NCBI GenBank assembly: GCA_029245025.1
Contig: JAQWQC010000006.1
Location: forward strand, 1-64,000
Length of the DNA: 64,000 nucleotides
Reading direction: 5' to 3'
From: Rhodospirillaceae bacterium
GTDB taxonomy: Bacteria > Pseudomonadota > Alphaproteobacteria > Rhodospirillales > Rhodospirillaceae
Part shown: positions 10,496-19,405 of the stretch, piece after piece
Layout of the letters: every line of letters starts with the position of its first letter
Position numbering within the stretch: position 1 is the stretch's first letter
Translations under genes and position numbers: made by a program
The notes under the pieces: generated by a model
The model's input: the letters and a program-made list of their open reading frames with translations, nothing else
What the model was told of the DNA's origin: nothing
Databases searched by the model: none

Positions 10496-11140
10496 TTGAC
10501 TCAACAAGAGATAATTGACGCACTGAAGGATTTACCGACAGCGACATTGTCGGAAACGACATCAAAACCCTGCGACTTGCCGCCGATTGTTCATCGGGTT
10601 GTGCCAAACGCATGTGTTGTTGGAACTGCCTTTACAGTCCGCTGCCCTCTTGGCGATAACACCGCCGTAACCCACTCAGTTGATCAAGCCCAGCCTGGTG
10701 ACGTCATCGTCATCGACTGCGGCGGTCCACCACGCACGGCAATGTGGGGCGAAACTGCGACCTTCGCCAGTCAGGTCAAAGGTATAGCTGGGTGCGTCAC
10801 GAATGGTGCCGTCAGAGATATCGATGCTATAATCGCGTCCGGCTTCCCTGTATTTTCTGCCGGATTATCTCTGCGTGGATCAACAAAGGGGCAGCCGGGC
10901 GAGTCAAACGTAGATATTGTCATTGGTGACATCGTCATCCAACCAGGTGACTTCATATGTGGTGACGCAGACGGCGTCGTCGTCATTCCTGCCGCTGATA
11001 TCAACGATGTTCTAAATGAGGCGGCAAGACTGCGCACTGACGAACAGAGCCGCAACGACCGGATCAAGTCTGGAACACCTCTCGCCGAGATTCTGGCTGA
11101 GTCAGGCAATCGCCGCCCGTCGCACCCCCCTAGACAGTAG
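10496..11140 (+). CDS. RraA-like protein (HMG/CHA aldolase or RNase E regulator fold)
   Basis: Member of the RraA fold family, which includes 4-hydroxy-4-methyl-2-oxoglutarate/4-carboxy-4-hydroxy-2-oxoadipate aldolases and the RNase E inhibitor RraA. The core G-x-x-R-T-A-x-W-G-E-T-A (about 80-90) and GCVTNGAVRDID with the catalytic/metal-site arginine and aspartate are visible, followed by CGDADGVVVIP. I chose a TTG start because AAAGGA lies 7 bases before it and the protein then opens with the usual TQQEIIDAL; a longer form could begin at GTG 10385. Aldolase activity is more likely than RNase regulation in this catabolic setting. It overlaps the end of the convergent symporter gene by 11 bases. 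Confidence 0.85.
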   Translation: MTQQEIIDALKDLPTATLSETTSKPCDLPPIVHRVVPNACVVGTAFTVRCPLGDNTAVTHSVDQAQPGDVIVIDCGGPPRTAMWGETATFASQVKGIAGCVTNGAVRDIDAIIASGFPVFSAGLSLRGSTKGQPGESNVDIVIGDIVIQPGDFICGDADGVVVIPAADINDVLNEAARLRTDEQSRNDRIKSGTPLAEILAESGNRRPSHPPRQ

Positions 11141-12434
11141 CCACTTTCCGGAATGTTTCTTCATCCAACTCACCTTCCAGCTTGCCTACAGTCACGGCTA
11201 CGGCAGCATCTCCACTGACGTTCACCGTCGTGCGCGCCATATCGAGTATTCGATCAATCGGCAAAATGAGTCCGACGATCAAAGCCGTCTGCTCAACGGT
11301 TATACCGATCACCGGCAAAATGGTGGAGAGAAGAAAAAGTGAGGCAGAGGGAACACCGGCCGTACCGATAGAGGCGAGCGTCACCGTTACGGCAATCATG
11401 ACATAGTCCGTCATTGCCAAGTCGATACCAAATACTTGGGCTGAGAAGACGGCGACAACACCAAGGTAAAGCGCTGTCCCATCCATGTTGATTGTCGCCC
11501 CTAGCGGCAAAACAGAAGACGCTACGCTGGGTTTAACACCTAGGTTCTCCTCAACACAGGTTAAGGTCACTGGCAGTGTGGCTGAACTCGACGCTGTCGA
11601 ATAGGCAACCGCTTGGGCGTCAATAATGCCTCGGAAAAATCGAACCATTGGCAGTTTAAGAAAGAACTTTATGAGCCCGCCGTAAACCAGAAGCGCATGA
11701 AGCACACATGCCACGTAAACAATTATGACTAGCGTGAGCAATTTAAGGATGGTTTCGGTTCCCATCGTGCCCGCTACCCAAGCAACCAAGGCGAAGACAC
11801 CATAGGGTGCGAGTTCCATGATAATATGAGCCACTTTCAGCATGGCTTCAGCGGCCGATGTAATGGCATCGCCAACAGGACGACCTTTTTCTCCCGCCAA
11901 AACAATGCCCGTTCCAAACAATAGGGAAAACACAATGATCGCGAGGACATCTCCCTCGGCCAGTGCTGCCACAGGATTGGTTGGGATAATACCGAGGAAC
12001 CGATCAATAACCGCGGCGGCAGGCTGAACTCCTTGGGACGACACCGCTGCTAGTTCAATTCCGACACCCGGTTGAAAGACAACACCGAGAAATAAGCCAA
12101 TACAAATCGCAACCGCTGTCGTCATCATATAAAGAATGACGGCCTTACCACCGATAGAGCCGAGCTTCTTGGGATCACCCATCGACAATAGCCCGGCGAC
12201 CAATGTCGTAAAGATAATCGGAACAACCAACATCCGGATGAGGCGCACGAAAAGATCACCGACCCACTTTGTGGTTTCAACGACTTCACCAAATATAAAA
12301 CCGGCAACGATGCCGACAACCAACGCAGAGAGCACACGCACCCATAATGTGACCCCCTTTTTTGCTCCCAGCCAATAGAGGAAAGAAAAGACACCGAGAA
12401 TCGCGAGCCAATACACGATCTGCATCACCGACAT
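11130..12434 (-). CDS. dicarboxylate/amino acid:cation symporter (DAACS family)
   Basis: Inner-membrane sodium- or proton-coupled symporter of the GltP/DctA/GltPh family, 434 residues with about eight transmembrane helices and two hairpins. The serine-rich hairpin 1 (STASSSATLPVT), the TM7 motif NMDGTA and the hairpin 2 segment GTAGVPSAS are all present, as is the late TM8 stretch DRILDMARTTVNVSGDA, whose aspartate and arginine usually bind substrate carboxylates. The arginine suggests an acidic substrate such as glutamate, aspartate or a C4-dicarboxylate. It converges on the RraA-like gene. Confidence 0.93.
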   Translation of the reverse strand: MSVMQIVYWLAILGVFSFLYWLGAKKGVTLWVRVLSALVVGIVAGFIFGEVVETTKWVGDLFVRLIRMLVVPIIFTTLVAGLLSMGDPKKLGSIGGKAVILYMMTTAVAICIGLFLGVVFQPGVGIELAAVSSQGVQPAAAVIDRFLGIIPTNPVAALAEGDVLAIIVFSLLFGTGIVLAGEKGRPVGDAITSAAEAMLKVAHIIMELAPYGVFALVAWVAGTMGTETILKLLTLVIIVYVACVLHALLVYGGLIKFFLKLPMVRFFRGIIDAQAVAYSTASSSATLPVTLTCVEENLGVKPSVASSVLPLGATINMDGTALYLGVVAVFSAQVFGIDLAMTDYVMIAVTVTLASIGTAGVPSASLFLLSTILPVIGITVEQTALIVGLILPIDRILDMARTTVNVSGDAAVAVTVGKLEGELDEETFRKVATV

Positions 12435-12525
12435 TAAAACATCTCCCTTGCGTTAAGCTCCTGACCGGTGAGTCAGGGCCAATCAGCGACAAAGGTCAAC
12501 CGCTGTGTGCAGATCTATGCATACT

Positions 12526-14433
12526 TTAAGGTGTGTCGGCTTGTTCCAAAGCCTCGCTGGCCTTAAGCCAGCGGGATTCTGCCGACGCCAAATCTCGCTC
12601 AATATCAGCGCGAATCTTCATCAGGTCTGACATCGGTTTGTCCTTAAATGGGCCGGTCGCCTCTGAGGGCTTGAACAACGCCTGATCAATGGCTGATCGT
12701 TGATCTGACAATGTGGACATTTCTGCCTCCGCTTCCGAGACCGCTTGCCGCAAGTTTTTATTCTGTTCCCGTTGAAGCGCCGCCGCTCTACGTTGCTCTT
12801 TCTTATTGGCAGATTTATCCGCTCTAGCTCCACTGGTCACGTTTGCCGTCGTCGCTTTTGCGTCGGCCGACCCTCGCCCCATCACCAGGTCTTGATAGTC
12901 ATCCAGCGTGCCAGAAAATTCATTGGCGGTGCCATCAGCAACATAGACAAGGCGGTCCGCTGTCAGCTCGAGAAGGTGGCGGTCGTGACTGACAATAATG
13001 ACTGCGCCGCTGTAGGCGTTGAGCGCTTGCACGAGCGCTTCACGCGCATCAACGTCAAGATGGTTGGTCGGCTCATCAAGCAACAGAATATGCGGGGCAT
13101 CTCGTGTAATAAGAGCTAGCGCCAGGCGAGCGCGCTCCCCACCCGACAACCCGCCAACTGCTCGGGTTGCCATATCACCCGAGAACCCAAAACGACCAAG
13201 TTGGGATCGCACCGCCCCCGGTTTGGCATCTGGCATGACGCGCGTCATATGCTGAATCGCATTCTGGTCAGATACGAGGTCTTCAATTTGGTGCTGTGCG
13301 AAATATCCGACGCGGAGTTTTGTACTGGCGCCAACTTGACCTTGAAACGGATCAAGATGACCCGACAGAAGGCGGGCCAGTGTGGTTTTGCCATTCCCAT
13401 TGCGCCCAACAAAAGCAATGCGGTCGTCCGGATCAATCCGCAAATTCAGGTGAGATAAAACAGGGGTATCCGCCACATACCCAACCTCGGCATCGTCAAG
13501 TGATATGAGAGGCGGTCGCAACTCATCAGGGCTAGGAAAGTCAAAACTAAGGGACGGGTCTTCCGCAACCGCTGCGATGGGCTCCATACGCGCCAGCGCT
13601 TTCATCCGGCTTTGCGCTTGCTTGGCGGTATGCGCTTTATAGCGCCAGCGGTCCACATAAGCCTGTAATTCTTTACGTTTACTCTCTTGCTTAAGGCGTA
13701 TCGCTTCAATTTGAGCTTGACGCTCCCGTCGTTGACGCTCAAAGGCATCGTAATTGCCGGGATACAATGTCGACCGGCCGCCCTGGACATGAAGAATGTG
13801 ATCCACCACATTGTTGAGAAGGTCGCGCTCGTGACTGACCACAACAAGAGTAGCGGGATAGGTTTTGAGAAAAGACTCAAGCCACAACTCAGCTTCAAGG
13901 TCCAAGTGGTTTGAGGGTTCATCAAGCAGAAGGAGGTCTGGCTCAGAGAACAACAAAGCACCGAGGGCAACGCGCATGCGCCACCCACCGGAGAAGGAGT
14001 CCATCGGCTGGTTTTGCGTTTCTTCATCAAACCCGAGGCCGGCCAGAATGCGCGCCGCACGGGCCGGCGCACCATGGGCATCGATAAGGGTAAGCCGGTC
14101 ATGGATATCGGCAATGCGATTAGGGTCGCTCGCCTCGTCTGCTTCTTGTAAGAGCGCTAGGCGCTCTTGATCAGCAGCAAGAACAGTTTCAATAGGAGTG
14201 ACAGACCCCCCAGGCGCATCCTGTGCAAGGTACCCAATACGTGTGTCATTCGGAACCTTGAAGGTGCCGCCATCGGACTCGATTTCGCCGGTCATGACTT
14301 TAAGGAGAGTCGATTTGCCTGCCCCGTTCCGCCCTACCAGACCAACACGGCTCTTAGGAGGTATGGCGGCACTTGCGCGATCTAAGATCACATTACCGCC
14401 GAGACGCACGGTGATATCTTGCAGGGTCAACAT
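12526..14433 (-). CDS. ABC-F family ATPase
   Basis: Soluble protein with two ABC ATPase domains and no membrane part, as in ABC-F translation factors (Uup, YheS, EttA). First domain: Walker A GRNGAGKST, signature FSGGW, DEPSNHLD. Second: GRNGNGKTT, signature LSGGE, DEPTNHLD. A linker rich in Lys, Arg and Gln (about 240-290) corresponds to the P-site tRNA interaction motif, and the C-terminus is a predicted coiled coil (about 540-630). The ATG at 14433 was chosen since LTLQDITVRLGG begins the domain; an upstream in-frame ATG at 14472 adds a non-family tail. Likely acts on stalled ribosomes; which subfamily is uncertain. Confidence 0.92.
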   Translation of the reverse strand: MLTLQDITVRLGGNVILDRASAAIPPKSRVGLVGRNGAGKSTLLKVMTGEIESDGGTFKVPNDTRIGYLAQDAPGGSVTPIETVLAADQERLALLQEADEASDPNRIADIHDRLTLIDAHGAPARAARILAGLGFDEETQNQPMDSFSGGWRMRVALGALLFSEPDLLLLDEPSNHLDLEAELWLESFLKTYPATLVVVSHERDLLNNVVDHILHVQGGRSTLYPGNYDAFERQRRERQAQIEAIRLKQESKRKELQAYVDRWRYKAHTAKQAQSRMKALARMEPIAAVAEDPSLSFDFPSPDELRPPLISLDDAEVGYVADTPVLSHLNLRIDPDDRIAFVGRNGNGKTTLARLLSGHLDPFQGQVGASTKLRVGYFAQHQIEDLVSDQNAIQHMTRVMPDAKPGAVRSQLGRFGFSGDMATRAVGGLSGGERARLALALITRDAPHILLLDEPTNHLDVDAREALVQALNAYSGAVIIVSHDRHLLELTADRLVYVADGTANEFSGTLDDYQDLVMGRGSADAKATTANVTSGARADKSANKKEQRRAAALQREQNKNLRQAVSEAEAEMSTLSDQRSAIDQALFKPSEATGPFKDKPMSDLMKIRADIERDLASAESRWLKASEALEQADTP

Positions 14434-14604
14434 AAGGCGGACCGGATACCATAGCCGCCTGTGATAGGCCATTGGCTTTGAGTGTAAAAGACTCGGCGCC
14501 TCAGAGCTAAGGTGTTAGTATTTGGAATTGGGTTATGGGAAATCGGTTGACCCCCGACAGCCCCACGCGGCACTTACATCCATCATCTGCAGGGAGAGAG
14601 TTCG

Positions 14605-15249
14605 ATGTTTAAGAAAGCTTTATATACAACAGCAGCCATTCTAGGCCTCAGCTTGGGTGCACCCGCGCCGGCCAATGCACATAACGCGTTAGACCTTAAA
14701 GAAGGCTACGCAGGCTATTCGACGCCAATGGTCTTAAGCGTTAATCACGGTTGCAAAAATAGTCCTGTTATTGGCCTCCGCATTAAAGTTCCCGAAGGCG
14801 TCACCGATGCAAAAGCCGCTTTCGACCCCGCTTGGGACATTGAGTACAAAATGCGTACACTGGAAACTCCAATCATGGCGCACGGACGACAGGTTAATGA
14901 AGTCGTCGGCGAAATAATTTGGAAAAACCCGGTCAAGGTCGTTCCTGCCAATGGTTGGTATCCGTTCAAATTTCGCATGACTTTGCCAGATGAGCCCGGC
15001 AAGATTTTTCATGTTCAGAACATCACAGTCTGCGAAGAAGGCACCGACCCGTATGTCGACCTACCTGAGATGGTGTTAGATGTGAATGATCCTGAGTTTG
15101 CAAAAAAGACTTGGGAATTCATGACCGCAACTGCCACTCCAGCCCCGTTCCTGGTCATTCGCGCTCCAGAAAAGAAACAGTACCCCTGGGAGTGGACACC
15201 AGAGCAAGCGCGTGGGACCGCCACTCAACAGGAAGCCATGGCGAAGTAA
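14605..15249 (+). CDS. YcnI-like (DUF1775) periplasmic copper-binding protein
   Basis: Secreted 214-residue protein of the YcnI/DUF1775 family. The signal peptide ends APANA-H, so the mature protein would begin with histidine, the residue that binds Cu(II) in characterised YcnI. The family core VNHGCKNSPVIGLRIKVPEGV, a conserved W-D-I-E-Y segment, and the GWYPFKFRM strand follow. It stands alone, with no copC/copD neighbour, and has its own terminator. A ribosome site GGGAGAGAG precedes the ATG. A second member of the family lies at 46674-47285. Role: probably periplasmic copper handling; other metals are possible. Confidence 0.85.
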   Translation: MFKKALYTTAAILGLSLGAPAPANAHNALDLKEGYAGYSTPMVLSVNHGCKNSPVIGLRIKVPEGVTDAKAAFDPAWDIEYKMRTLETPIMAHGRQVNEVVGEIIWKNPVKVVPANGWYPFKFRMTLPDEPGKIFHVQNITVCEEGTDPYVDLPEMVLDVNDPEFAKKTWEFMTATATPAPFLVIRAPEKKQYPWEWTPEQARGTATQQEAMAK

Positions 15250-15273
15250 TTCGCCTAAGGTTCACAGCTAAGG

Positions 15274-15304
15274 AAGGGCGGCCCCGATGGGTCGCCCTTT
15301 TTAT
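15274..15304 (+). terminator. rho-independent terminator after the YcnI-like gene
   Basis: GGGCGGCCC (15276-15284) and GGGTCGCCC (15289-15297) form a 9-pair stem with one G-U pair and a CGAT loop, followed by TTTTT. Flanking AA/TT pairs extend the stem. It starts 24 bases after the plus-strand gene and overlaps the last codons of the convergent binding-protein gene. Confidence 0.85.
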
Positions 15305-16845
15305 TTGTCGGCGAAGCGCAGACTCTCAAGCTTGGCCCGGATGCCGATGAATTCGAGACCTGTTACTTCAGGTGTGTAAACAAGATTGTTGGTGGTCGGA
15401 AACAGATAAACGACGGGCGCCAAATCATGCATCTGTTGTGAAATATTTTTGAGTGCTGCCAGACGCACATCTGCATCAAACTCACTGGCAACCGCTTCTA
15501 TACTTTTTGCGATCTCAGGTTCACAAAAAAATGGGTTGGGCCTTAGGCAAGAATAAGTTTCAAACCCACGCGCCGCATCCATAAATGTGGTGTTAGACCA
15601 AGCCGACGACAGAAGGTCCGCTCCATTCCAATCACCTGAGAACCACATTTGAACCCAGCTTGGGCCCTGGGCAAACTGAATATCCAACTGCACACCTATG
15701 GCAGCCAAATCCTGCGCCACCTTCTGATACAAAATACTCATCACCGGCGGCCCTGGTGAAACACGTGCGCTGAGTTTCAAAACACCTTGATGCCCCGCCT
15801 CCGCCATTAGTGCGCGCGCGCGATCTGGATCGTGCGGATACGGCGTTACGTCAGGGTTATGACCGTAAACACCCGGGACTGTGCCCTGCCCCGTCGGCTC
15901 TACCAGACTCCCGAAAATGAACTTTGCGATTCCCTCGCGATCTATGGCGTAGTTGAAGGCTTGTCGTACGCGAACATCTGAGAACGGCGAGTCAGGGTCT
16001 TGGTTAGAAAAAGCCAGTGAACCAACGACAGGTGTGATAACAGACTTAACGGTCATCCCGAGCGACTCAAGATAATCCAATTCATCGATAGCGGCGTTCA
16101 TGGCCAAATCGATCTGACCCGACAAGAGAGCTTGGCTACGAGCCACCCCTTCCGCCTGTATGTAAGAATCGACCTCGGAGATTCCTGGAGCGCCGTGCCA
16201 GCTTTGCGGAAACGCTTCGTAATCTAGAATGCCGTCTGACTCACCCCAGTCCGTAATTTGGTAGGGACCGCTACCAATTGGCTTGAGGCCAAATTCAGAT
16301 GGGCCAAGTTTGTCCCAAGCCTCTGCCGGAACCGCAATAATTGTACTCATGCGACGCGGCAAAATCGCGTCCCGTGTTTTAGTGACTACGAGAAGTGAAA
16401 AGTCATCCTCTATCTCAACTCGGTTGACCGTTGGGATGAGAGAAGCGGCGTAAGTGGTCTGACCTTTTTCACTCAGCAGATAGTCTAAATTACGCTTGAA
16501 GGACGCCGCATTGAATGACTCACCGTTGGCAAACGTGACATCAGAGCGAAGCGTGAACCGCCACGTTAGGTTGTCCAGGCGTTCATGAGAGGTCGACAGG
16601 TTTGGTAAAACCTCTCCGTTGTCACCGAGAATTGTCAACGCGTCGAATACCGGAAAGAGCGTATGAAAAATGCTGGGTAAGGCTTGCGTATAGGGATTAC
16701 CGTAAGTCGGCGGTCGGCTTTCTATGGCGATACGCAACGCCCGGTCTTCTTCAGCCTGACCAAGAGTCACCTGACTGATGAACACGGCAAACGTCGAAAT
16801 TAGAAACCGCATAACCGTTTTCACTCTGGGGCTCTCCATCGACAA
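15301..16845 (-). CDS. ABC transporter substrate-binding protein (peptide/nickel family 5)
   Basis: Periplasmic solute-binding protein of the SBP_bac_5 type (DppA/OppA/NikA), 514 residues with a Sec signal (core about 10-25, then QAEED). Family features are the early LTWRFTLRSDVTFANGESFNAASFKRNLD segment and the DVRVRQAFNYAIDREGIAK motif near the middle. No permease or ATPase gene lies beside it, so it is an orphan here. The substrate may be an oligopeptide or similar compound; it cannot be told from sequence. Confidence 0.9.
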   Translation of the reverse strand: MSMESPRVKTVMRFLISTFAVFISQVTLGQAEEDRALRIAIESRPPTYGNPYTQALPSIFHTLFPVFDALTILGDNGEVLPNLSTSHERLDNLTWRFTLRSDVTFANGESFNAASFKRNLDYLLSEKGQTTYAASLIPTVNRVEIEDDFSLLVVTKTRDAILPRRMSTIIAVPAEAWDKLGPSEFGLKPIGSGPYQITDWGESDGILDYEAFPQSWHGAPGISEVDSYIQAEGVARSQALLSGQIDLAMNAAIDELDYLESLGMTVKSVITPVVGSLAFSNQDPDSPFSDVRVRQAFNYAIDREGIAKFIFGSLVEPTGQGTVPGVYGHNPDVTPYPHDPDRARALMAEAGHQGVLKLSARVSPGPPVMSILYQKVAQDLAAIGVQLDIQFAQGPSWVQMWFSGDWNGADLLSSAWSNTTFMDAARGFETYSCLRPNPFFCEPEIAKSIEAVASEFDADVRLAALKNISQQMHDLAPVVYLFPTTNNLVYTPEVTGLEFIGIRAKLESLRFADK

Positions 16846-16960
16846 AAATTGCTAAACGGAGGCCTGTCAATATATGAGCCTGATCGACTATACATCACCG
16901 CAACAGTCGACCGCTCGCTGCATGGTGATCAATAACTCTGTTGTAAATAAGGCTGGAGTT

Positions 16961-17284
16961 TTAGTGATCGTGGGAATGGAGAATTTTTTCGGCCAGACCG
17001 GTTTCATAGGCAGCGCCTGCTTCGGTGAGAACCGCGTGCCCCGGGGGCGATCCGACAACCAACCCTTTTCGATTGAGCGCCGCCCAAACAGCTGGGTTGT
17101 GCAACCCGGTCGCATCACTACCCATGACCAGGTGCGGTCCAACATGGAAATGATTACCATGGGCGGGCGGCAACATTGGGATTGCACGATCCCCATCGGC
17201 GGATTGACCCGTTCCTTTGGGCTCAGAAAGGGCCTGAAGTATAGTCAGAGTTTTCAATTGCAGCGCATTAAGTTTCAGTGCCAT
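16961..17284 (-). CDS. small conserved protein, possible winged-helix fold
   Basis: A 107-residue protein I do not recognise by name. The N-terminus (LKLNALQLKTLTILQAL) and the late segment (WAALNRKGLV, then LTEAGAAYETGL) have the helix pattern of a winged-helix domain, as in the end of MarR-like proteins. A histidine-rich stretch (PPAHGNHFHVGPH) lies between them and another histidine cluster ends the protein, so metal binding is possible. Reading-frame composition looks coding. It lies between two minus-strand genes. Confidence 0.65.
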   Translation of the reverse strand: MALKLNALQLKTLTILQALSEPKGTGQSADGDRAIPMLPPAHGNHFHVGPHLVMGSDATGLHNPAVWAALNRKGLVVGSPPGHAVLTEAGAAYETGLAEKILHSHDH

Positions 17285-17340
17285 ACACCCATTTCCTCAT
17301 AAGAATTGATCGATTGAGTCACTTTGTACTGGTTAGAAAT

Positions 17341-18783
17341 TTAAGCGTCGACCCATGTGTAGGGAGACCGCATACGAACAAACTTCCGCGCGCCAACTTC
17401 GTCCAATAAGTTTTCTTGCAACGCATCAGACTTACTGATGGCGTCTCGACGGTCCAGCGTAACGTGCTCCCCATTCTCAACCACTGTTTCGCCTCTCACC
17501 ATCACCCGCGCCATGGCTTCGGCTGATGGACCATTGCCGTAAATAAGATTGGGGATCAAAGCAGCGGGCGGCGACAACTGCGTTTCCCCACGGCGGTCGA
17601 TTAATACGATATCAGCATCTTTTCCAACTTCGAGCGACCCAATCTTGTGATCCATGTTTAAGGCCTTGGCCCCACCAATAGTAGCGAGCTCCAGCGCCAA
17701 CTCGGCACTACCGAACAACATTTCGTATCCGGTCCATTGTTTATCTGAATCTTTCATCTGTTTGCGGTGTTGATCACCCAATCGCTGCGCCGTGAGAAAA
17801 GCCCGCAAGGCTGTCCACAGATCGTGACCATACGCGACCACAGGACCGTCCAATCCAATTCCACAGGTGACTCCCGCATCAAGAAAATTACGGGCATCAA
17901 ATTCCACCAACCCCAGAACCTGTTCCATATCTGGCACCAATGCGATGTGAGCACCGCATTTGCGAATGAGGTCAGCTTCGCCGGGCCGAAGGTTCTGAGC
18001 ATGGGCAGCGATGACGTTTGGTCCGAGAATACCTTCATGGTCCATCCACTCAAATGACCCTCCTTCCCATCCTCGTCGCTCGTTTAGGTAACGCGAATCA
18101 AGAACCGACGGAGCATGAATGTCGAATTGCCGGTCATTGTCGACCGTCCATCGCCATATCTCTTTAAATTCATCGGGTGTGCAGTACGTAATACCGATAG
18201 TCGAAGCGGTAACCGTCGTTAAGTTGTTTTCCCACTCTCCCTTAATGCGCTCGGTTTCTGCCAAACCGACATCAATGTCCTCACGGAATCCATCAGGCGC
18301 GTTGTCCGGGTCGCTCAGAATAAGACGGGCCATGCGGCACCGCATGCCGGAGTCATGGATCGCTTTCAAAACACCGTCAATTGATCGCTTGTGAATATGC
18401 GTAAAGTGATCGTCGGCTGTGGTCGTCACACCGCGGCGAATGAGATCCAAGATCGGTGGCAGAGATGAGATATAGGACCGCTCCTCGTCGCAGGCACCAG
18501 TCATGGGATAATAAAACCCGAACAAACGCTCCTCGAATGTCGTTCCATCGGCCATACCTCGGATGCACCCTTGAACAAGATGACCGTGGACATTGACCAA
18601 ACCCGGAATCACGATGTGGCCATCTCCACCAATGTTCTCTCGACCTTCGAAGTCACATTCGCTTGCGCTGCCAACGCCAACAATTTGTCCCGCCTCTACG
18701 GCAACGTAACCGTTGACGTATGACCGACGGTCAGCATCCATGGAAATGACAGTGCCGCGCAGAAGGGTATCGCAGGGTTTCAT
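17341..18783 (-). CDS. amidohydrolase (TrzA/AtzA-cytosine deaminase-like)
   Basis: A 480-residue metal-dependent hydrolase of the ATZ/TRZ subgroup, which deaminates or dechlorinates N-heterocycles. The HxH metal motif is in NVHGHLVQG near 64-72, further ligands are likely in DIHAPS and AHAQN, and the catalytic aspartate in GIGLDGPV. The composite beta domain at both ends and the final HKIGSLEVGKDADIVLID block are typical. It is divergent from a broken SnoaL-like gene and a GPH transporter, which may be its uptake partner. Substrate uncertain: a purine, pyrimidine or triazine-like ring. Confidence 0.88.
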   Translation of the reverse strand: MKPCDTLLRGTVISMDADRRSYVNGYVAVEAGQIVGVGSASECDFEGRENIGGDGHIVIPGLVNVHGHLVQGCIRGMADGTTFEERLFGFYYPMTGACDEERSYISSLPPILDLIRRGVTTTADDHFTHIHKRSIDGVLKAIHDSGMRCRMARLILSDPDNAPDGFREDIDVGLAETERIKGEWENNLTTVTASTIGITYCTPDEFKEIWRWTVDNDRQFDIHAPSVLDSRYLNERRGWEGGSFEWMDHEGILGPNVIAAHAQNLRPGEADLIRKCGAHIALVPDMEQVLGLVEFDARNFLDAGVTCGIGLDGPVVAYGHDLWTALRAFLTAQRLGDQHRKQMKDSDKQWTGYEMLFGSAELALELATIGGAKALNMDHKIGSLEVGKDADIVLIDRRGETQLSPPAALIPNLIYGNGPSAEAMARVMVRGETVVENGEHVTLDRRDAISKSDALQENLLDEVGARKFVRMRSPYTWVDA

Positions 18784-18914
18784 ATCGACCGCCTCGCCGT
18801 GTTGGTGATCCTTTCTGCATCATTTCCCAACCACTAAGACAGAACAACCGCTGAACATTCGCAATGTTCGACCACCTATGGAACAATGGATATCCGTCTC
18901 TGGGGGCGAACAAC

Positions 18915-19376
18915 GTGAGTTCAATTTTTGATGACGTCACCACAACTTTAGACACGCTGTGCACGTGTTGGACCAATATGGATCAACCTGCAATCCGTGA
19001 TCTATGGGACCCGGAGGAAGCGGAGCCATATTTTCTGCCACAAGAGATTAGAGAACCGATCATCGGATGGGACAAGCTGACCGCCTGCTGCGCAAATGCT
19101 TAAGCTAGACTGGCCCGCTGTTTCATGCGGGTCTGGGATATCAATGCAAAACTATTGGCGCCAGACCTTGCGGTTAGGCTGTATCAAATGCACTGGAATG
19201 GTGAAATCAAGGGCTTCGATCATCTTTTCGGTATTGATAGCCGAGTGACAGCACTGTTCCGCAAACGCGAAAACCGCTGGCTGATCTGCCACTATGTGAA
19301 AGCGCCAGCAGCGCCTATGCTGCACTTACAAAAATACTACGCGTCCAACGTCGCCGATGTTTTTCTTACAGACTGA
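18915..19376 (+). pseudogene. SnoaL-like/NTF2-fold gene interrupted by one in-frame stop
   Basis: Read in one frame, this interval encodes a roughly 153-residue NTF2/SnoaL-like protein except for a single TAA at 19101-19103. The N-terminal part runs from GTG 18915 (or ATG 18864) to LTACCANA; directly after the stop the same frame continues ARLARCFMRVWDINAKLLAPD and ends KYYASNVADVFLTD. No frameshift is needed, so one base change (for example AAA or AAG to TAA/TAG type) explains the break. The parts keep good coding character, implying recent loss, stop readthrough or a sequencing error. Such proteins usually act as small ligand-binding or isomerase domains. Confidence 0.7.
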
Positions 19377-19405
19377 CCCAGACAAACTGCGGATGGATCA
19401 ACGCC

